DNA from: Chromera velia
Lineage: Eukaryota > Sar > Chromeraceae
NCBI GenBank assembly: GCA_018398765.1
Contig: JAHBMJ010000639.1
Span: forward strand, 1 to 30,000
Length of the DNA: 30,000 bases
Direction: 5' to 3'
The translations under genes and the position numbers were made by a program. Positions 10,100 through 21,746 of the stretch are shown piece after piece. Every line of letters starts with the position of its first letter. The stretch's first letter is position 1. Below the pieces are notes generated by a model. That model was not told the origin of the DNA. It was given only the letters and a program-made list of their open reading frames with translations, and searched no databases.

Positions 10100-13000
10100 T
10101 CAACTGAAAAAGACATGAACAACCGACTCGACTTTCTGCCTACACACGGGACAAAGACCTGTTTTTCTTTCCACCTGCTCTGCACAATCTTTGCATGCAA
10201 CCATATGCCCCGTCTTTCCGTGTACAAAGACATGGTCAGCTGCCGTCTCTCTGCAGATGTGACACTTCCTGAACCCCCCATGAACGGCTGTCTGCCCCCC
10301 CGGACTCAAATCGTCTTTGCCCGAAACGCTCAGCTGACTCTCATACAGGATGGCATTGTTCGAAGCACGTCGCTCCTTGATGCCATCTCCTGCCGAATCG
10401 TCCATCGCATCGACCAAAGAGGTTCCGACGTCAGACAACCCTGGCGACCCCCCTAAGTGGAAGGGCATGGAACTTCCACTCCTCTGTTTCCCTCCCCCCT
10501 GAGAGACGACTAGGATCTCCGTCAGGTGTGTGCGCCATTTCTTGAGGAGACCAGGGAACGCTACGATCACGTCACCGTCGTCATACACTTTCGTGACCTT
10601 CCCTATCATCCCATGGGGCACACGACCCCACCCGTACAGAGGTTTGGCAATCGTCGGCTTCAGTCGACACGGGGCGCCTACCGAGATTCTCTCCGCTTCT
10701 TGATCGATCTCGATGTCCTGGGGGAGAACCTTGAAGGCCCTGTCGGCAGGGAAGGCGACGCACAGAATGGGGATCTCCATTCCCCCCTCGTCTGTCCCAT
10801 CTGGACCGGGCACCTTCACAGAGCCCCCCTTCAGTCCCCTCACAACTCCCACATCCGAACCCCTCGAGCCTCTCAGATTGCCCGAACCTGCACGACCATA
10901 GCCAGGGCAACACACACACGCACACACACACACACACATGTAAATATATATGAATATACGTGGACAAAGTGCCATACTGTTGGCACAAGAGAAACTCCGA
11001 TTCTTCTGGAAGACTGATCGTCAGACGTTGTGAAAAGAGAAAAAAAAAGGGACATACGCAGACGAACAGAGAGAGAAACAGACCGACAGAGCCGATGCAC
11101 AGAGAGAGGGAGAGGAAGTCATAAGAGGATCCCCACGAACGAACACTACAGAAAAACGTCGATCTAGAGACGGAAAAAAGGACGGACTGACCGAGCACCG
11201 GACTGCCAACGTCGTCCTTCAGTCTCACGCGGTCACCCAGGGAAAACCCGTCACAGATCTTCACATAGCGTTGCCGTTCTCCTGTCTCATGACTCGGAGA
11301 CGGCTTGTCTTTCCCCGACTGTTGTTCTGGATCGGTGGACGGACTGGAAGGGCCAGCGGTGCCTGCACCAGCGACCCCTGTGGTGGCCGCTGTTGGTGTG
11401 TTCCCCTCTGCATTGCCCCCCCCTTCAGCTTCCCCCTTAGTTCCTGGTGAGTCTGCTTGAGAGGACGCTGCTTGAGCTGATCCACCCTCTCCCTCCTTTT
11501 GCTCCTCCATTTCCCTCCCCTCTCCCTCTCCCTCTCCAGGTACCAAGGCAGGCCCCATACCGGCGAGATCGGGGCATTCTTTGGGATCTACAGCCTCCAG
11601 TTCTCCTAGGGGCGCCTTCCAACAGCACTGCTTGGAGGGAAAGTCCGCCTCCACGATACCATTGGCAGAGATCGCAAAGACACGACCAACGAGACCGGGA
11701 GCCACGGCACCCCACTCAAATCGGGGATTGTCGATGCTCGGCTTCACTCGGATAAGAGACCCAACCTGCATTGCAAGCAAGCGAGTAGGCGAAACGAATT
11801 ACTATGACGCGCATTCAATTGAAAGAGAACGTCTGCCTGTACCGTCTTTTACTCTTGTTTTTCATGCGCACGCATACGAACGCACACGAAGTACAGAAAG
11901 AGAATCAGAGAGGAAAATGAGAAGAGTCAAACAAGCCACCCCACTTGAATCATTTTCTCTCTTCTTTCCACCTGCGCATTATCTTACCTGCCTATTCACT
12001 GTGTGGCTCTCTGACAGAAAAGTGGAATCGAGCCACACAGCCGCACACCCAGCTTACCTGTATCTTTGCTGCCTCCTCATCTCTGCAAAGCTCCTCCTTC
12101 AACGCTTTGAAAGAAGGAGCTTCGGGAAAGTTCACGACCACCGCCAGCCCCTTCTCTGTCTGCTTGTGGTCAACCACCAGCCCCACGTCGTGACGGCAGT
12201 CGTCGACCATATTCCCGAATCCTGCAGGCAGGCAGGCAGGGAGGGAAGAAAAGGGAAAGGAGGAGGGAAGCAGGCTGATCGGATTACGTGGCTTCCTCCT
12301 TCGCTTTTTGACGCGGGAAAGACTTGCAAACATAAGCCACCAGGCAGGCAGGCAGGCCGGCATCCAGAGTGCTGTGCCCGCAAGCAGGGCGGAACGGAAA
12401 GGTTTGCCGGCTTGCAGGGGGAAGAGAAAACCGAAAACAGGTAGCTAAAAAGAAAGCAAAGGCAGGGAGGGTAGTCGGGGGAGGGAAAGCTCATTCTTCA
12501 AGACATATCCACGTATACGGACAGACACGAAGACGTGAAGATCGGCAGACAGTCAAAGATACTTGGACAGGCAGATAGAAGGATGGATACAGAGAAAGGC
12601 GCACTGCCTGGTTATCCAACTGACCGAAAGTCATGTTCTCCATTTCCGGTTTGACTCTGACTCTCTCGAGGATATCGAAGGAGCCTCCGGGTTTGTCCAT
12701 GGAGATTTTCAGTTCGGTGCCGTCCTCGTTCAGGACTGCGCTTGCACACTGGGACTGGAGGCAAGCCTCCCGAACGGCATTGCAGACAACCTCCCACACT
12801 CCCGAGTCGAACGTCGTTCCCTTTTCGAAGATGTGCAGGAGCATATGGAGGACCCTGCACATGATAGAGGGTAGTATGACCCCAGACCCTTCCAGGTGGT
12901 TCGAGGAAACCGTCTGGAGAGAGACCGTGTACGTGTCTGAATCTGCCTCCACCTGCAAGATAAAAAAGAATGAAGAGAAAACAAACAGAAGAAATCCAAC

Positions 13001-13146
13001 GAAGCAAGTCAGTGAATGGGCTGGGCCAAAAGACCACCCATAATTCTGCTAGAAGAAGCAAAGAGAAACAAATCCCAATCAGGCTTTTCCAGAACGCTGC
13101 GCAAGCGTCCAATCAAGCGAACGAACAAGAGCAATTGCAGCGATCG

Positions 13147-13209
<63 letters not shown>

Positions 13210-15190
13210 AGAAGAAGAGAGAGAGAGAGTTCTCTCCTCACCTGCACAAGCATGTTGTTGTCCGCGTCGTATCTCAGAGAGAGCCTCTTCACTGTGCCCT
13301 GCAGGAAGGGAGAGAAAAGAAAAGGAGAGGAGAAGGGTAGCAGAGGCGAGGATAAGTGAAGGATGCGCTAAGACAACAGGAACATTGCAGAAGAAAAAAG
13401 AAAACGGAATGAGCAGAGCACAGCAGCGGATCTGAAAAGGCTGGGAAGAGGAGAACGGGAAGACTGAGACGGAGAATAGGGCTGCAAAGGGCTTTCCTCT
13501 GGCATCTTTTGCGATGATGATCATCTCTCACACGCATGCACACATCTCGCTCCACAAAGCATACATATATATCCCTGCAGTCAATCAGACAGACAGACAG
13601 AGGGAGGGACTCACGTCGGGTGTTCCGCAAGGCTCTCCGTCAGGGTCGATGATCATGAGCATCTGTCCCTTCTTCGAGATCAGGTGGGAGGACGCGTACT
13701 TTGACTCCAGGTCCTTGCACAGCTTCGCGAACTGCTCTTCGCCTATGGAGGTCATGGGCTCTGCGATCTGGAGTGCGTGGTGGATCGCCTCTGACTCCTT
13801 GTATTCGAGGTCCTGGAAGTTCTTGACCTGCATGCAAAAAGAAGGAAGGAAGGAAGGAAGGAAAGAAAGAAAGAATTTATGGGTCGGACGGTGGGTTGGT
13901 TGATCCATGCCTCGAATCACTCAGAAGACACAGGGGGTCGGATCATCCTGGCAACGCATGGTCGGCTGGGATCGAGGAGAAGATTGAGTGGGGGAGCTGG
14001 AATACTTCCACCAGCTCGCTGTGTGCGGATTCAGGAAAGATGAAAAGAAAAACTGCCGGGGAAACCAGGGAATCAAGAGAGAAGGAGAAGAGGGGACAAC
14101 GCGTTTCTTTGAGTTGCTGCACTGCAAGCTGTTTGCTTCGGGCGTGACGGGTGAAAAGTACAGTGAAAAAGACCGGAACATGGGTGCGGGGTGGGGTGAC
14201 AGGATATGAAATGCCGGTGAGGGAGGCGGGGGGGAGGAGGAGGAATGAAGAAAAGAGGGAAGGAAGGGTCAAAGCAAAGAGAGACGGGGTGAAGATGTCG
14301 GGGGGGGGCACAGAGGAAGAAAACACACGGGACAGAAGGTGAAAGCACTAGCATGGGGGAGTGGGTGGGGGCAGTTGGTGTGAAAATGGACGGAAGGTCT
14401 TCGGCTGAGTTCAACGTACTGAGGACTAGCAGGGCAAGGGTGGGGCAGAGAGGGTGAAGCAGACTGGGGGTGCGACGGGAATGGAGCGGGTATAGGTAAG
14501 AAAGACACGGCAAGTAGAGCTGGGGGGGGGAGAAGGAAGGAAGGGCTACAGCGCTGGAAGCATAGAGGGGAGCAGCAAAAAGCGACTTCAGCGGGGTGGT
14601 TAGGTTCCCTTTTATCCTACTTCTTCAGGAGCTGCCTCTCGCCTCTCTGCCCTTCCTGCCTCTCCAGTTCATCCCACCTCTCCACCTGCCCCCCCCCCTT
14701 CTTCAGAGTGAGTGCACGACACACTCCTCCTCAGTCAATTCTTCTCAACTCAGTCTGCAGTCAACCTGTCTGAACGCTCTCACTTCGGCCTTCCCACACT
14801 TATTTCCGCCAGGGATGCTCTGAAAAGGGGCGGAGAGAGCTGAAGGAAAGGCCAGAGAAAAGTCTGACGACTGACCATGATAACAATCTCGTAGTACTTG
14901 CTGGTGCGGGTCTCGAATGCCAATCTCACAGCCCCTTCACATGTGATGTTGAAGGTCAGTTTCACGATTTCCTCATTCGACGGGCGGGGAGCTGGGGGCA
15001 TTTGAGTCAGGTCCTCCAGCCTGCTCAGGGCCGAGAAGAGCTCTGCAGAAATTCATTGGATGGGGATCGATGCATGGGGGGATGAGGTGTCTGTCTTATG
15101 GGAATGCAGAAGGAAGCTATAGAGGCGTCTGGAAGAAGACCACAAAAATGACTGACCTGCCATCGCGGCAGTACTTCCAGTTTCACTCAT
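10100..15190 (-). CDS. RING E3 ubiquitin ligase-like protein with Mind-bomb-type repeats and MDM2-like RING
   Basis: Eight exons, in reading order: 15157-15190, 14876-15042, 13615-13827, 13242-13298, 12625-12952, 12058-12221, 11192-11765 and 10100-10887. Together they give 2,325 nt, exactly 774 codons plus stop. Residues 1-320 are unrecognised. Repeats resembling the Mind bomb SH3-like repeat follow: 322-386 (VGSLIRVKPSIDNPRFEWG...) and 582-637 (VGAPCRLKP...YGWGRVPHGMIGKV), with a weaker one at about 495-575 (LGDRVRLKDDV). A Gly/Glu/Ser/Pro-rich linker covers about 397-490. The last 54 residues are a RING with Cys721, Cys724, His735, His740, Cys744, Cys747, Cys758 and Cys761, containing VHGKTGH and CPVCRQ and ending HVFFS, close to the MDM2 type. 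Expected role: transferring ubiquitin from an E2 to a bound protein, cytosolic or nuclear since no leader is seen. The substrate is unknown. Donors are GTCAGT at four of seven introns. Confidence 0.85.
10911..10938. repeat. (CA)n microsatellite in intron
   Basis: CA run with one CG interruption. On the gene's strand it is a (TG)n tract 20-50 bases upstream of the acceptor of the final exon of the ligase-like gene. Confidence 0.9.
13149..13229. repeat. Compound (CA)n(GA)n microsatellite in intron
   Basis: About 15 CA units run into a GA/GAA tract of about 50 bases. On the coding strand it is a (TC)n(TG)n tract beginning about 12 bases after the donor of the 57-nt exon of the ligase-like gene. 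Confidence 0.92.
13841..13875. repeat. (GAAG)n/(GAAA)n microsatellite in intron
   Basis: GAAG units pass into GAAA units. On the coding strand this is the polypyrimidine tract preceding the acceptor of the third coding exon of the ligase-like gene. Confidence 0.88.
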
Positions 15191-15827
15191 GCCTCTCTTA
15201 TGCACAAGACTCTATTCAATTTGAGACTTCGGTCAAATGAAGGAAAAGACAAGACTGGGCACGAAGAGAGCGCGTAGACAAGAACTGCGTACAGCGTACC
15301 GTCTTGAAGGAGGAGCTTCACGAAGCTGATGGAAGATAACTCAAACTCATCTTGCACACTGAAACCCTGAAACCCACTACGCTGTTGCAGAACAACACTT
15401 GGACCCCGGAAAGTGTACATTTCAATGCATGCGGCCCGGCCCGCGCCGCCGCCGCGCGCGCGACCGCGCCCTGCCCGCATTTCAGCCTTGCGGGGCCCGG
15501 CGGCTGTGCAAAAAGCGCTCGCAAATCTCCCTTCCGGGCCCCCGGAAAATGCGTGACGGATGCGCGGGAAGGGATTTCTTCGGCGTGGGGCCCTGCTTGA
15601 ATTTTCGGCCGACGAGACGCGCCTTTCCCTCCTGTGCTTATGGGGCTCTTGAAGAAAAACTTTCCGCACCCCCTATTTCTTTCTGCGACCCATACACACA
15701 CTCTCTTCCCCGCACATCGTACAGGAATCACGGAAAGTTCAGCTGGCTGGTGCAGCGTTGGTGTTTGGAAGCACATCGTGCACACGGAAAAAGCAGGAGA
15801 GACTGGCTAACTAAACTTGAAACAACA
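15191..15827. promoter_or_regulatory. Divergent intergenic region with GC-rich island (ligase / chlP)
   Basis: These 637 bases lie between the start codon of the ligase-like gene (minus) and that of chlP (plus), and should hold both promoters. Bases 15425-15600 are extremely GC-rich, with CCGCCGCCGCGCGCGCG-type runs, GGGGCCCGGCGG and an inverted pair around GGGCCCCCGG. The arrangement repeats the GC-rich island between the other divergent gene pair at 2985-3265. No TATA element is convincing. Confidence 0.4.
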
Positions 15828-18800
15828 ATGCAGAAGATCTGTGCTGCTCTTGCTGTCGGAGTTGCCTCCGGATTCCAGCTCTCCTCCGTCCCCTCCTCTT
15901 CCACCCTTCTCTCACGTCGATCTCACACGCCTCTCAATGCTGAGACACAGGAGGGTAAGCACCGCGCGACAGGGCAGAGACGACTTTTCATTTTGGAGGT
16001 TGGGGGTTTCAATTTTTTCCGTCTCCGTCTCTTTTCTTGCTTCTGCTCTTTGCAGCTCCCCGCAAGTACAGGGTTGCCGTCGTTGGAGGTGGTCCTGCCG
16101 GTGCGTGCGCTGCCGAGATTTTTGCAGAGAACAAGGACATGGTGGATGTTTACCTGTTTGAGAGAAAGATGGACAACTGCAAGGTGGGTGGAGAGAATTG
16201 AACTTCTTTCACTGGAGACTTCCCCTCTCTTCTTTTTTACGTTTTTCTTTCATGGCATCTCTTTGCTGCGTCGCGGCACCTCGAACGTGCTTTCCCCCCT
16301 CTGTTTTAGAGCGAGCTCTTTGTTCTTGCGCGATGGAAGGAAGAGGGCAACGGGAGCTGATCAAAGCAGCAGCCATACCTGTCCTTCACGACAAACAATC
16401 CCGGGCAGTCCCGGAGACGATGGTTTTCCGAGTCAGCATCACGTCATACGGCATCCACAAACTGTCTCCCACCAAAGCGCAACAATACGTGAACTCTACT
16501 TGTCGTGGCTGCAGCCCTGTGGAGGTGCCATTCCCCTGTGCATGATTGATGAGTTCTCTCTGCCCAGAGGTCCGTCTTTCACACACACACACACACACAT
16601 ACACACAGAGACGCACTCATGTACACATACATTATAAAGAGCGTCAAACTGTCTTCCGTATTTTCGTGCTGTTGGTTCCTGGCTCTCAGTTATTCTTCCC
16701 TCCCCTTTCCGCTCCCCCCTCACTCCCGCCCATGAACGAGTGAGTCCTTGTGTTTGGGTCTGCCCCTTGATTATTTCTTTCTGTCTCCTCTCCTCTCGCG
16801 TCGCCTGCTCTCTCGTTTGTTCGCGATGTCTTCGCATACCGGGCCCTGGTTTCATTTTGTGGGCTGTTTCCACTCGTTCCCTTGGTACTCGCATCTGCAA
16901 AGCTCGACTCTCTTTCTGTGCTCTCTTCGGACTTTCGTACACCTCTTCTGACGCACGCAGAAATTGTTGACCGCGAGGTCACCTCAATGAAGATGATCTC
17001 TCCCTCTGGAAATGAGGTCTGTTCGTGAGTGAGTTGTCCGGGGCAGGGAGAGGGCGAAGGCTTCAGGGTAGATCGACATGCTGGCTGCATTGTCAGGGAG
17101 CTCGAAAGGGAGTCAGAGTGGAGGAGAGAGTCATACGGGAGGAGCCCTCTGCTCCTTTCACCAGAATCTGTTTGTTGTGTCTTGCTACAATCTCTTTTCT
17201 CCGTGTCTTTCACCGACTTTGCGTGTTCTCCTCTCCCTTGCGTGTGTGGGTGTGTGTGTGTGTGTGTGTGTGTGAGGCTGTGGGCGTGGCTTTCTGGGCG
17301 TTTCTCTCTCTATGCTGCGGTTTGCCGATTTGAGGGAAAGGGTGGAGCATGCGGTTACTGAAACGAGATTGAGGCGCGGGCCTTCTGCATGCATATCAAA
17401 CAAGGAAGCAAAAGCTTGCAGTCTATGATGCGCAGTGTTTGTGTTCACTTTGGAGCATTCACTCATCTCGGTCTCTAGAGCTCCTGTAAAGCATTCACTT
17501 ATGTCGGTCGTTAGAGGTCCTGTAAAGCAATCATTCTCTGACGGGGTTTGTTCCTGGTGCTTTGCTACTCAGACTGCTGTATAGATCTCTGTGCATCGCA
17601 ACTGAACCTTCCTTCGCTGTGCAGGTGGATGTTGGTGCAACTTTGAAGGACGGCGAATTCATTGGCATGACCCGTCGTGAGATTCTGGATAAGTACCTGA
17701 GAGACAGGGCGGTCGAGAAGGGAGCTAACGCTATTAACGGGCTTGTGACCAAGATTGATCTCCCAAGGGAAAAGGACGGAAAGTATACTATTCACTATTC
17801 TGACTTCGGAGCATCTGGCACAAAGGGCCGCTCTGGGCTCCCCTCCTCGATGGACTTCGACTTGATCATCGGGGCAGATGGTGCGAACTCCCGCGTTGCC
17901 GAGGCAGTGGGTGCAGGAACGTATAACTACGCTATGGCCTTCCAGGAGAGAATCAAGATTCCCGATGAGAAGATGAAGTACTACGAGAACTTGGCTGAGA
18001 TGTACGTGGGAGACGATGTATCCCCCGATTTCTACGCTTGGGTGTTCCCCAAGTACGACCACGTTGGAGTGGGCACAGGCACCGTCGCCAACCGCCCCGC
18101 TATCAAGAAGTACCAAGAGGGAATCAGAGTGAGGGCCGCAGAGAAACTCGGAGGAGATCAGGGCAAGGTCATCAGAGTGGAGGCCCATCCTATCCCTGAG
18201 CACTACAGACCTCAGAGAGTCGTTGACAGAGTCGCTCTCGTTGGTGACGCTGCCGGGTCGGTTTTTTTCGTCTGAATCTTTCGCCTCTCTCTGTGTGGTT
18301 GTTTTCTTCGGGACTTTTTTCTTTACCTTTGACTCTCTAGACGAACAATGAAGGGGTCAAGAATGGAACGAGGAGAAGGCTGGATGGAAGGGGGGGTGCC
18401 AGAAGTTGTGTTTTCGCTTTCTCCATTCATGTATTGCTGTGGGGCAGAAAGGGGAGAGGGAGACACCGGGGGCCGGGGGGGCTTGGCGGATGGATGGAAC
18501 AGAGGGAGGGAGCGCACGCAGGCAGAGAAGCAAAGCAGAGAGACGGGAAGAAAGGCAAGAGAAGAGGCCTGCGGGTGCTGTGAGGACGTCCGTTCTTCCT
18601 CTCATGCCTTCTGGTTTGCTGTGTACTGATCGATACGGTCTGTCTCTCCGTACCTGTCTCTTCCTGCCTTCCTTCCTGTGTGCAGATACGTGACCAAGTG
18701 CTCTGGTGAGGGTATTTATTTCGCTGCCAAGTCTGGGCGCATGGCTGCTCAGGAGATCTGCCAGCTCATGAAGGAGAAGAACCGTCTCCCTACTCAGGGA

Positions 18801-19868
18801 GAGATCGAGGTGGGTCTTTCTGTTTGGAAAGCGGCCGGTTGACCCCCCGGGGGGGGGCGTATGGTTTCTTGGGAAGCGGGGAAGAGTTTTTGTGAAGATG
18901 CTCGCTTTGTTTGCGCGCTCCTGTTTTGTATGTGCCTTCAGTCTCGATCTCAGCAAAAAGGTGTTCCTTTCATTTCTTGCTTGGATTGAAAACAATTCTG
19001 CTGCTGTTCGTGGCTTTCTTTCGTTTGCAGGGAACCTACCTGAAGAAGTATGACGCTGCTTACGGCCCCACTTACTTCGTTCTCGATCTCCTTCAGAAGG
19101 TCCGCCTTCTTCGTGCTGTTCTTGTAAGATGATGAGAGCCGCCAGCTTGGGCTTGCCTAATCGCTCCAAGCGTGCTTGCTGTTCGCTGCTTTTTCTGCTC
19201 TCTGTATTTCTTCTTTTCTCCCTCCCCCGTACACGGACGTCCCTCTCAGACGAGCGAGAGAAAGACGGGGGAGACTATCAGCTCTCCTAACAGACCCATC
19301 GGATTGCTCGTCCGTTTTTTTGTCTTTTGATTGACAGACGGCCTTGTCGCCGAAGAGTTTATAAGGAAGCCTAGCCATGGAAGGGAGCCCAGGAAGGCGT
19401 CTTCCATTGAGGAAAGGAACGGATCTTCCATAAAATTCAGAAGGGGTTTCGGGCCAACGACTCCAACCCACCTCTTCTCATTGTCTTCTTGTGCTTGTTG
19501 TTTTGTCCCCCCCCCTCCCTCCCTCTATGTCTGTGTGCGCATGTGTGTGTGCTTGTGCTTGTTTCTCGTTTTTCCTTCCTTTCTTTTATTTTCTTCAGGT
19601 CTTCTTCTCCTCCAACGCTGCCCGCGAGGCCTTCGTGGCACTCTGCGGTGACGCCTACGTCCAAAAGGTCACCTTCGATTCCTACCTGTACAAGAAAGTC
19701 CAGGGCAACGACCCCCTTTCCGACATCAAGCTCCTTCTGAACACTCTCTCCGCACTTGCAAAGGGTAACTCCATGGCAAAGCCCGACGAGCCTTTCTACA
19801 ACCCCGTGGAGTCTAAGAAGAGACTCGGGTCCAACGTCGCCACCGGAAAGGTCCCCGTGATGGCCTAA
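15828..19868 (+). CDS. chlP: Geranylgeranyl diphosphate reductase, plastid-targeted
   Basis: Exons 15828-15954, 16056-16183, 16515-16569, 16961-17016, 17625-18256, 18686-18809, 19031-19099 and 19599-19868 give 1,461 nt, 486 residues, the usual size for ChlP plus a leader. The enzyme reduces geranylgeranyl groups to phytyl for chlorophyll and tocopherol, using NADPH and bound FAD, at the plastid membrane. Visible signatures: the FAD-binding VAVVGGGPAGACAAE (Gly53-Gly58), NCKPCGGAIPLC across the exon 2/3 junction, GMTRREILD, GADGANSR near residue 205, GDAAGYVTKCSGEGI across exon 5/6, and LYKKVQGNDPLSDIKL near the end. The leader MQKICAALAVGVASG followed by FQLSS is a signal peptide with Phe at the predicted cleavage point, typical of complex red plastids. 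An alternative exon 7 donor (GTAAGA at 19124) would insert eight residues. Confidence 0.95.
16580..16606. repeat. (CA)n microsatellite in chlP intron
   Basis: CA run with one TA interruption, starting about 10 bases after the donor of chlP exon 3. Confidence 0.9.
17250..17274. repeat. (GT)n microsatellite in chlP intron
   Basis: GT run in the 608-base intron between chlP exons 4 and 5. Confidence 0.9.
17455..17526. repeat. Two tandem 36-bp repeats in chlP intron
   Basis: A 36-base unit starting GCATTCACT and ending CCTGTAAA is repeated immediately, with about five substitutions. A partial third copy (GCAATCATTC) follows. It lies about 100 bases before the exon 5 acceptor. No function is evident. 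Confidence 0.8.
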
Positions 19869-19888
19869 AAAAGCGAAAACAGAGAAGG

Positions 19889-19894
19889 AATAAA
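19889..19894 (+). promoter_or_regulatory. Putative polyadenylation signal of chlP
   Basis: AATAAA lies 21 bases after the chlP stop codon and fits the animal-type signal. That is close to the stop, and many algae do not rely on this motif, so its use is uncertain. Confidence 0.4.
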
Positions 19895-21095
19895 GCCTCC
19901 CGTCTGTGTGGGGAAGGCTGAGGGGGGATGTTAGGCTTCGCTTGTCTCTGGGCCTCTCTTGTTGTTCTACGGTGTTGCGTGCAACAAGTAGCATTACTTA
20001 GTTCGTTGCCGGGAAGTCAGCTGACCAAGTGAAGAGAGGTTGAGAAGAAGAGAAAAACCACCGAGTAAAGAAGCCGTGTCTCGGCTTATTAAGAGGGGAA
20101 GAGAGAGACACTTTCCCAGCTGATTTCTTTCATTCTTTTCTGTTGTTTGCAGAGAATGCAGATGAAAGGGGAGTTATTTTTTCTCTGCCTCGTCTGCTCT
20201 GCTTGTTTTTCGTTTTTTCTGTCCATCTGTCGTTCCTTCCGTCTTCCTTTCCTTCTCTCTGTCTACTTTTCTCTGTCCTTTCTTTCTTTCCTGACTTGTT
20301 CTGAACGGAGGTGGTGGAAGGAATGAAGACAGGCTCGAGGAAGCTTCAGTCTTGCTTGTGTCTGTTCTTTCTTTCTTCCTCATGCGGTCCCTCCTGACTG
20401 TCTGACTTAGAGGCGAGCTGGAGTTTGGGGGGAGAGAAGAGAAAAAAAAGAGGGGGACGATCGTTTCGTTCGCTTTGTCCTCCTCTGTGTGGGGGTTTTC
20501 TTCTTCTTTCGCTTCTGCTTCGTAATATTATTTCAGAGAGAAAAAGGAATCTCAAGTGGCCGCCTGCAAGGACGGGCCGATGGCTGCTGGTTGCTTTTTC
20601 CTTTCAACGGGGTGGATGGGGCGGGGTGGGTGGGTGGGTGGGTAGGTTGAGGGGGGAAAGAGGTGTCTTTCTTTTCCTCCTTGCTTGCTTGATTTTCTTA
20701 TTGTGAACTTTCACTCAGTGGACGGGTGAGATTATTTTCTGTGAACACATACAGCCAAGAAAAGAGAGAGTGGCGCTGTTTCCTCACGATAAAATCGTAG
20801 GCGGACTCTTTGTTTGTTTCTGTTTGTTGGCTTTGACTCTTGTTGATCGATCGAGAAGAGAGGAGGAAAGGATTCCGTCCTCCTTACACGCACTGCTGTC
20901 TTGCCTTTTTCTTGTCCTGTCCTGTGCTTTCTGCCTCTTGTCTGTGCCACCGTCTTTTTAGTTCAGTCAAATGAGTAAAGTGAGTGAGTGCTTGGTGTGC
21001 ACGACATGTGTGTGCATCCGTGTGCTCTCATTAATCTGTAAACTCCTTTCTTGCCTGCCTTTTCTTCTTTCTCCTCACCTTTTGTGTCCACTCAC
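19895..21095. other. Gene-free stretch downstream of chlP
   Basis: Pyrimidine-rich sequence with a (GGGT)n run near 20622-20645 and an ATCGATCGA run near 20844. No coding frame with domain support, RNA gene or transposon was seen. The first part is presumably chlP 3' untranslated sequence. Confidence 0.4.
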
Positions 21096-21211
21096 TTTGT
21101 TCTTGCTGTACCCTTTCTTTGCTCATCTTCCTCCATTTTGAGTGTGTGAATGATTTGTTCTTGCTGTACCCTTTCTTTGCTCATCTTCCTCCATTTTGAG
21201 TGTGTGAATGA
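21096..21211. repeat. Perfect 58-bp tandem duplication
   Basis: The 58 bases 21096-21153 (starting TTTGTTCTTGCTGTACCC) are repeated without change at 21154-21211. Identity implies a recent duplication or an assembly artefact. Confidence 0.92.
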
Positions 21212-21746
21212 ATGAAACGCCTTTTTATCCGTCAGTGTATGCACGCATGTCAAACAAGTTCAAACAACACGTCATGCTGATGCAAAAGTCTTCTCATCTA
21301 TCTCTGACACAGTACGTCGTGCTCGTGATTGATCATTGGAGTGACAGGTCGATCACCCGAGCTGTCTAGTCAAGTGCATGATCGAGAGTGAGTGCAAATT
21401 TCCTCCTTGTACGTGCATGTGCACATGCGTAAATAAAGTAATGGACGAACAATTTAAACTGCGGAAGATGGCCCCTCGACTATGGTGAGAGGGCATGCAG
21501 AAACAAAGCAGGATCCAATATCCCGTAGTGGCGGTAAAAACGGGAAGAAAGGAATGAAGCAGCGTCGCAAAACTCTGTTTCCCAGTTGGGTGCAGCTTAC
21601 ACCAAAACAGAAAGTTTGAAAGCGCAAGACCATATAATTGAACGAAAAAAATGTTATGGCAGTCGACCTTTGTCGTGACTCTTTGATTTTCTTTGATAAA
21701 CAAAGATTCAGAATTAACTTAATTTAGATACTGTATCTGTATACCT
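21212..21746. other. Gene-free stretch before foldback repeat
   Basis: A minus-strand frame at 21353-21703 is open for 116 codons but shows no recognisable domain and begins with a non-ATG codon. I do not call a gene. Confidence 0.4.

Noticed and set aside
13009-13524. 171-codon minus-strand frame with long Ser-Leu runs
   Set aside because: It translates the compound CA/GA microsatellite and intron; only the 57-nt exon at 13242-13298 within this interval is coding, in another frame.
15399-16637. 412-codon open frame spanning chlP exon 1
   Set aside because: It runs from the GC-rich promoter region through exon 1 and straight into intron 1. Only 15828-15954 of it is real chlP coding sequence.
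18357-19169. 270-codon minus-strand frame opposite chlP
   Set aside because: Antisense to chlP exons and introns, with no domain signature; the chlP model on the plus strand explains the region.
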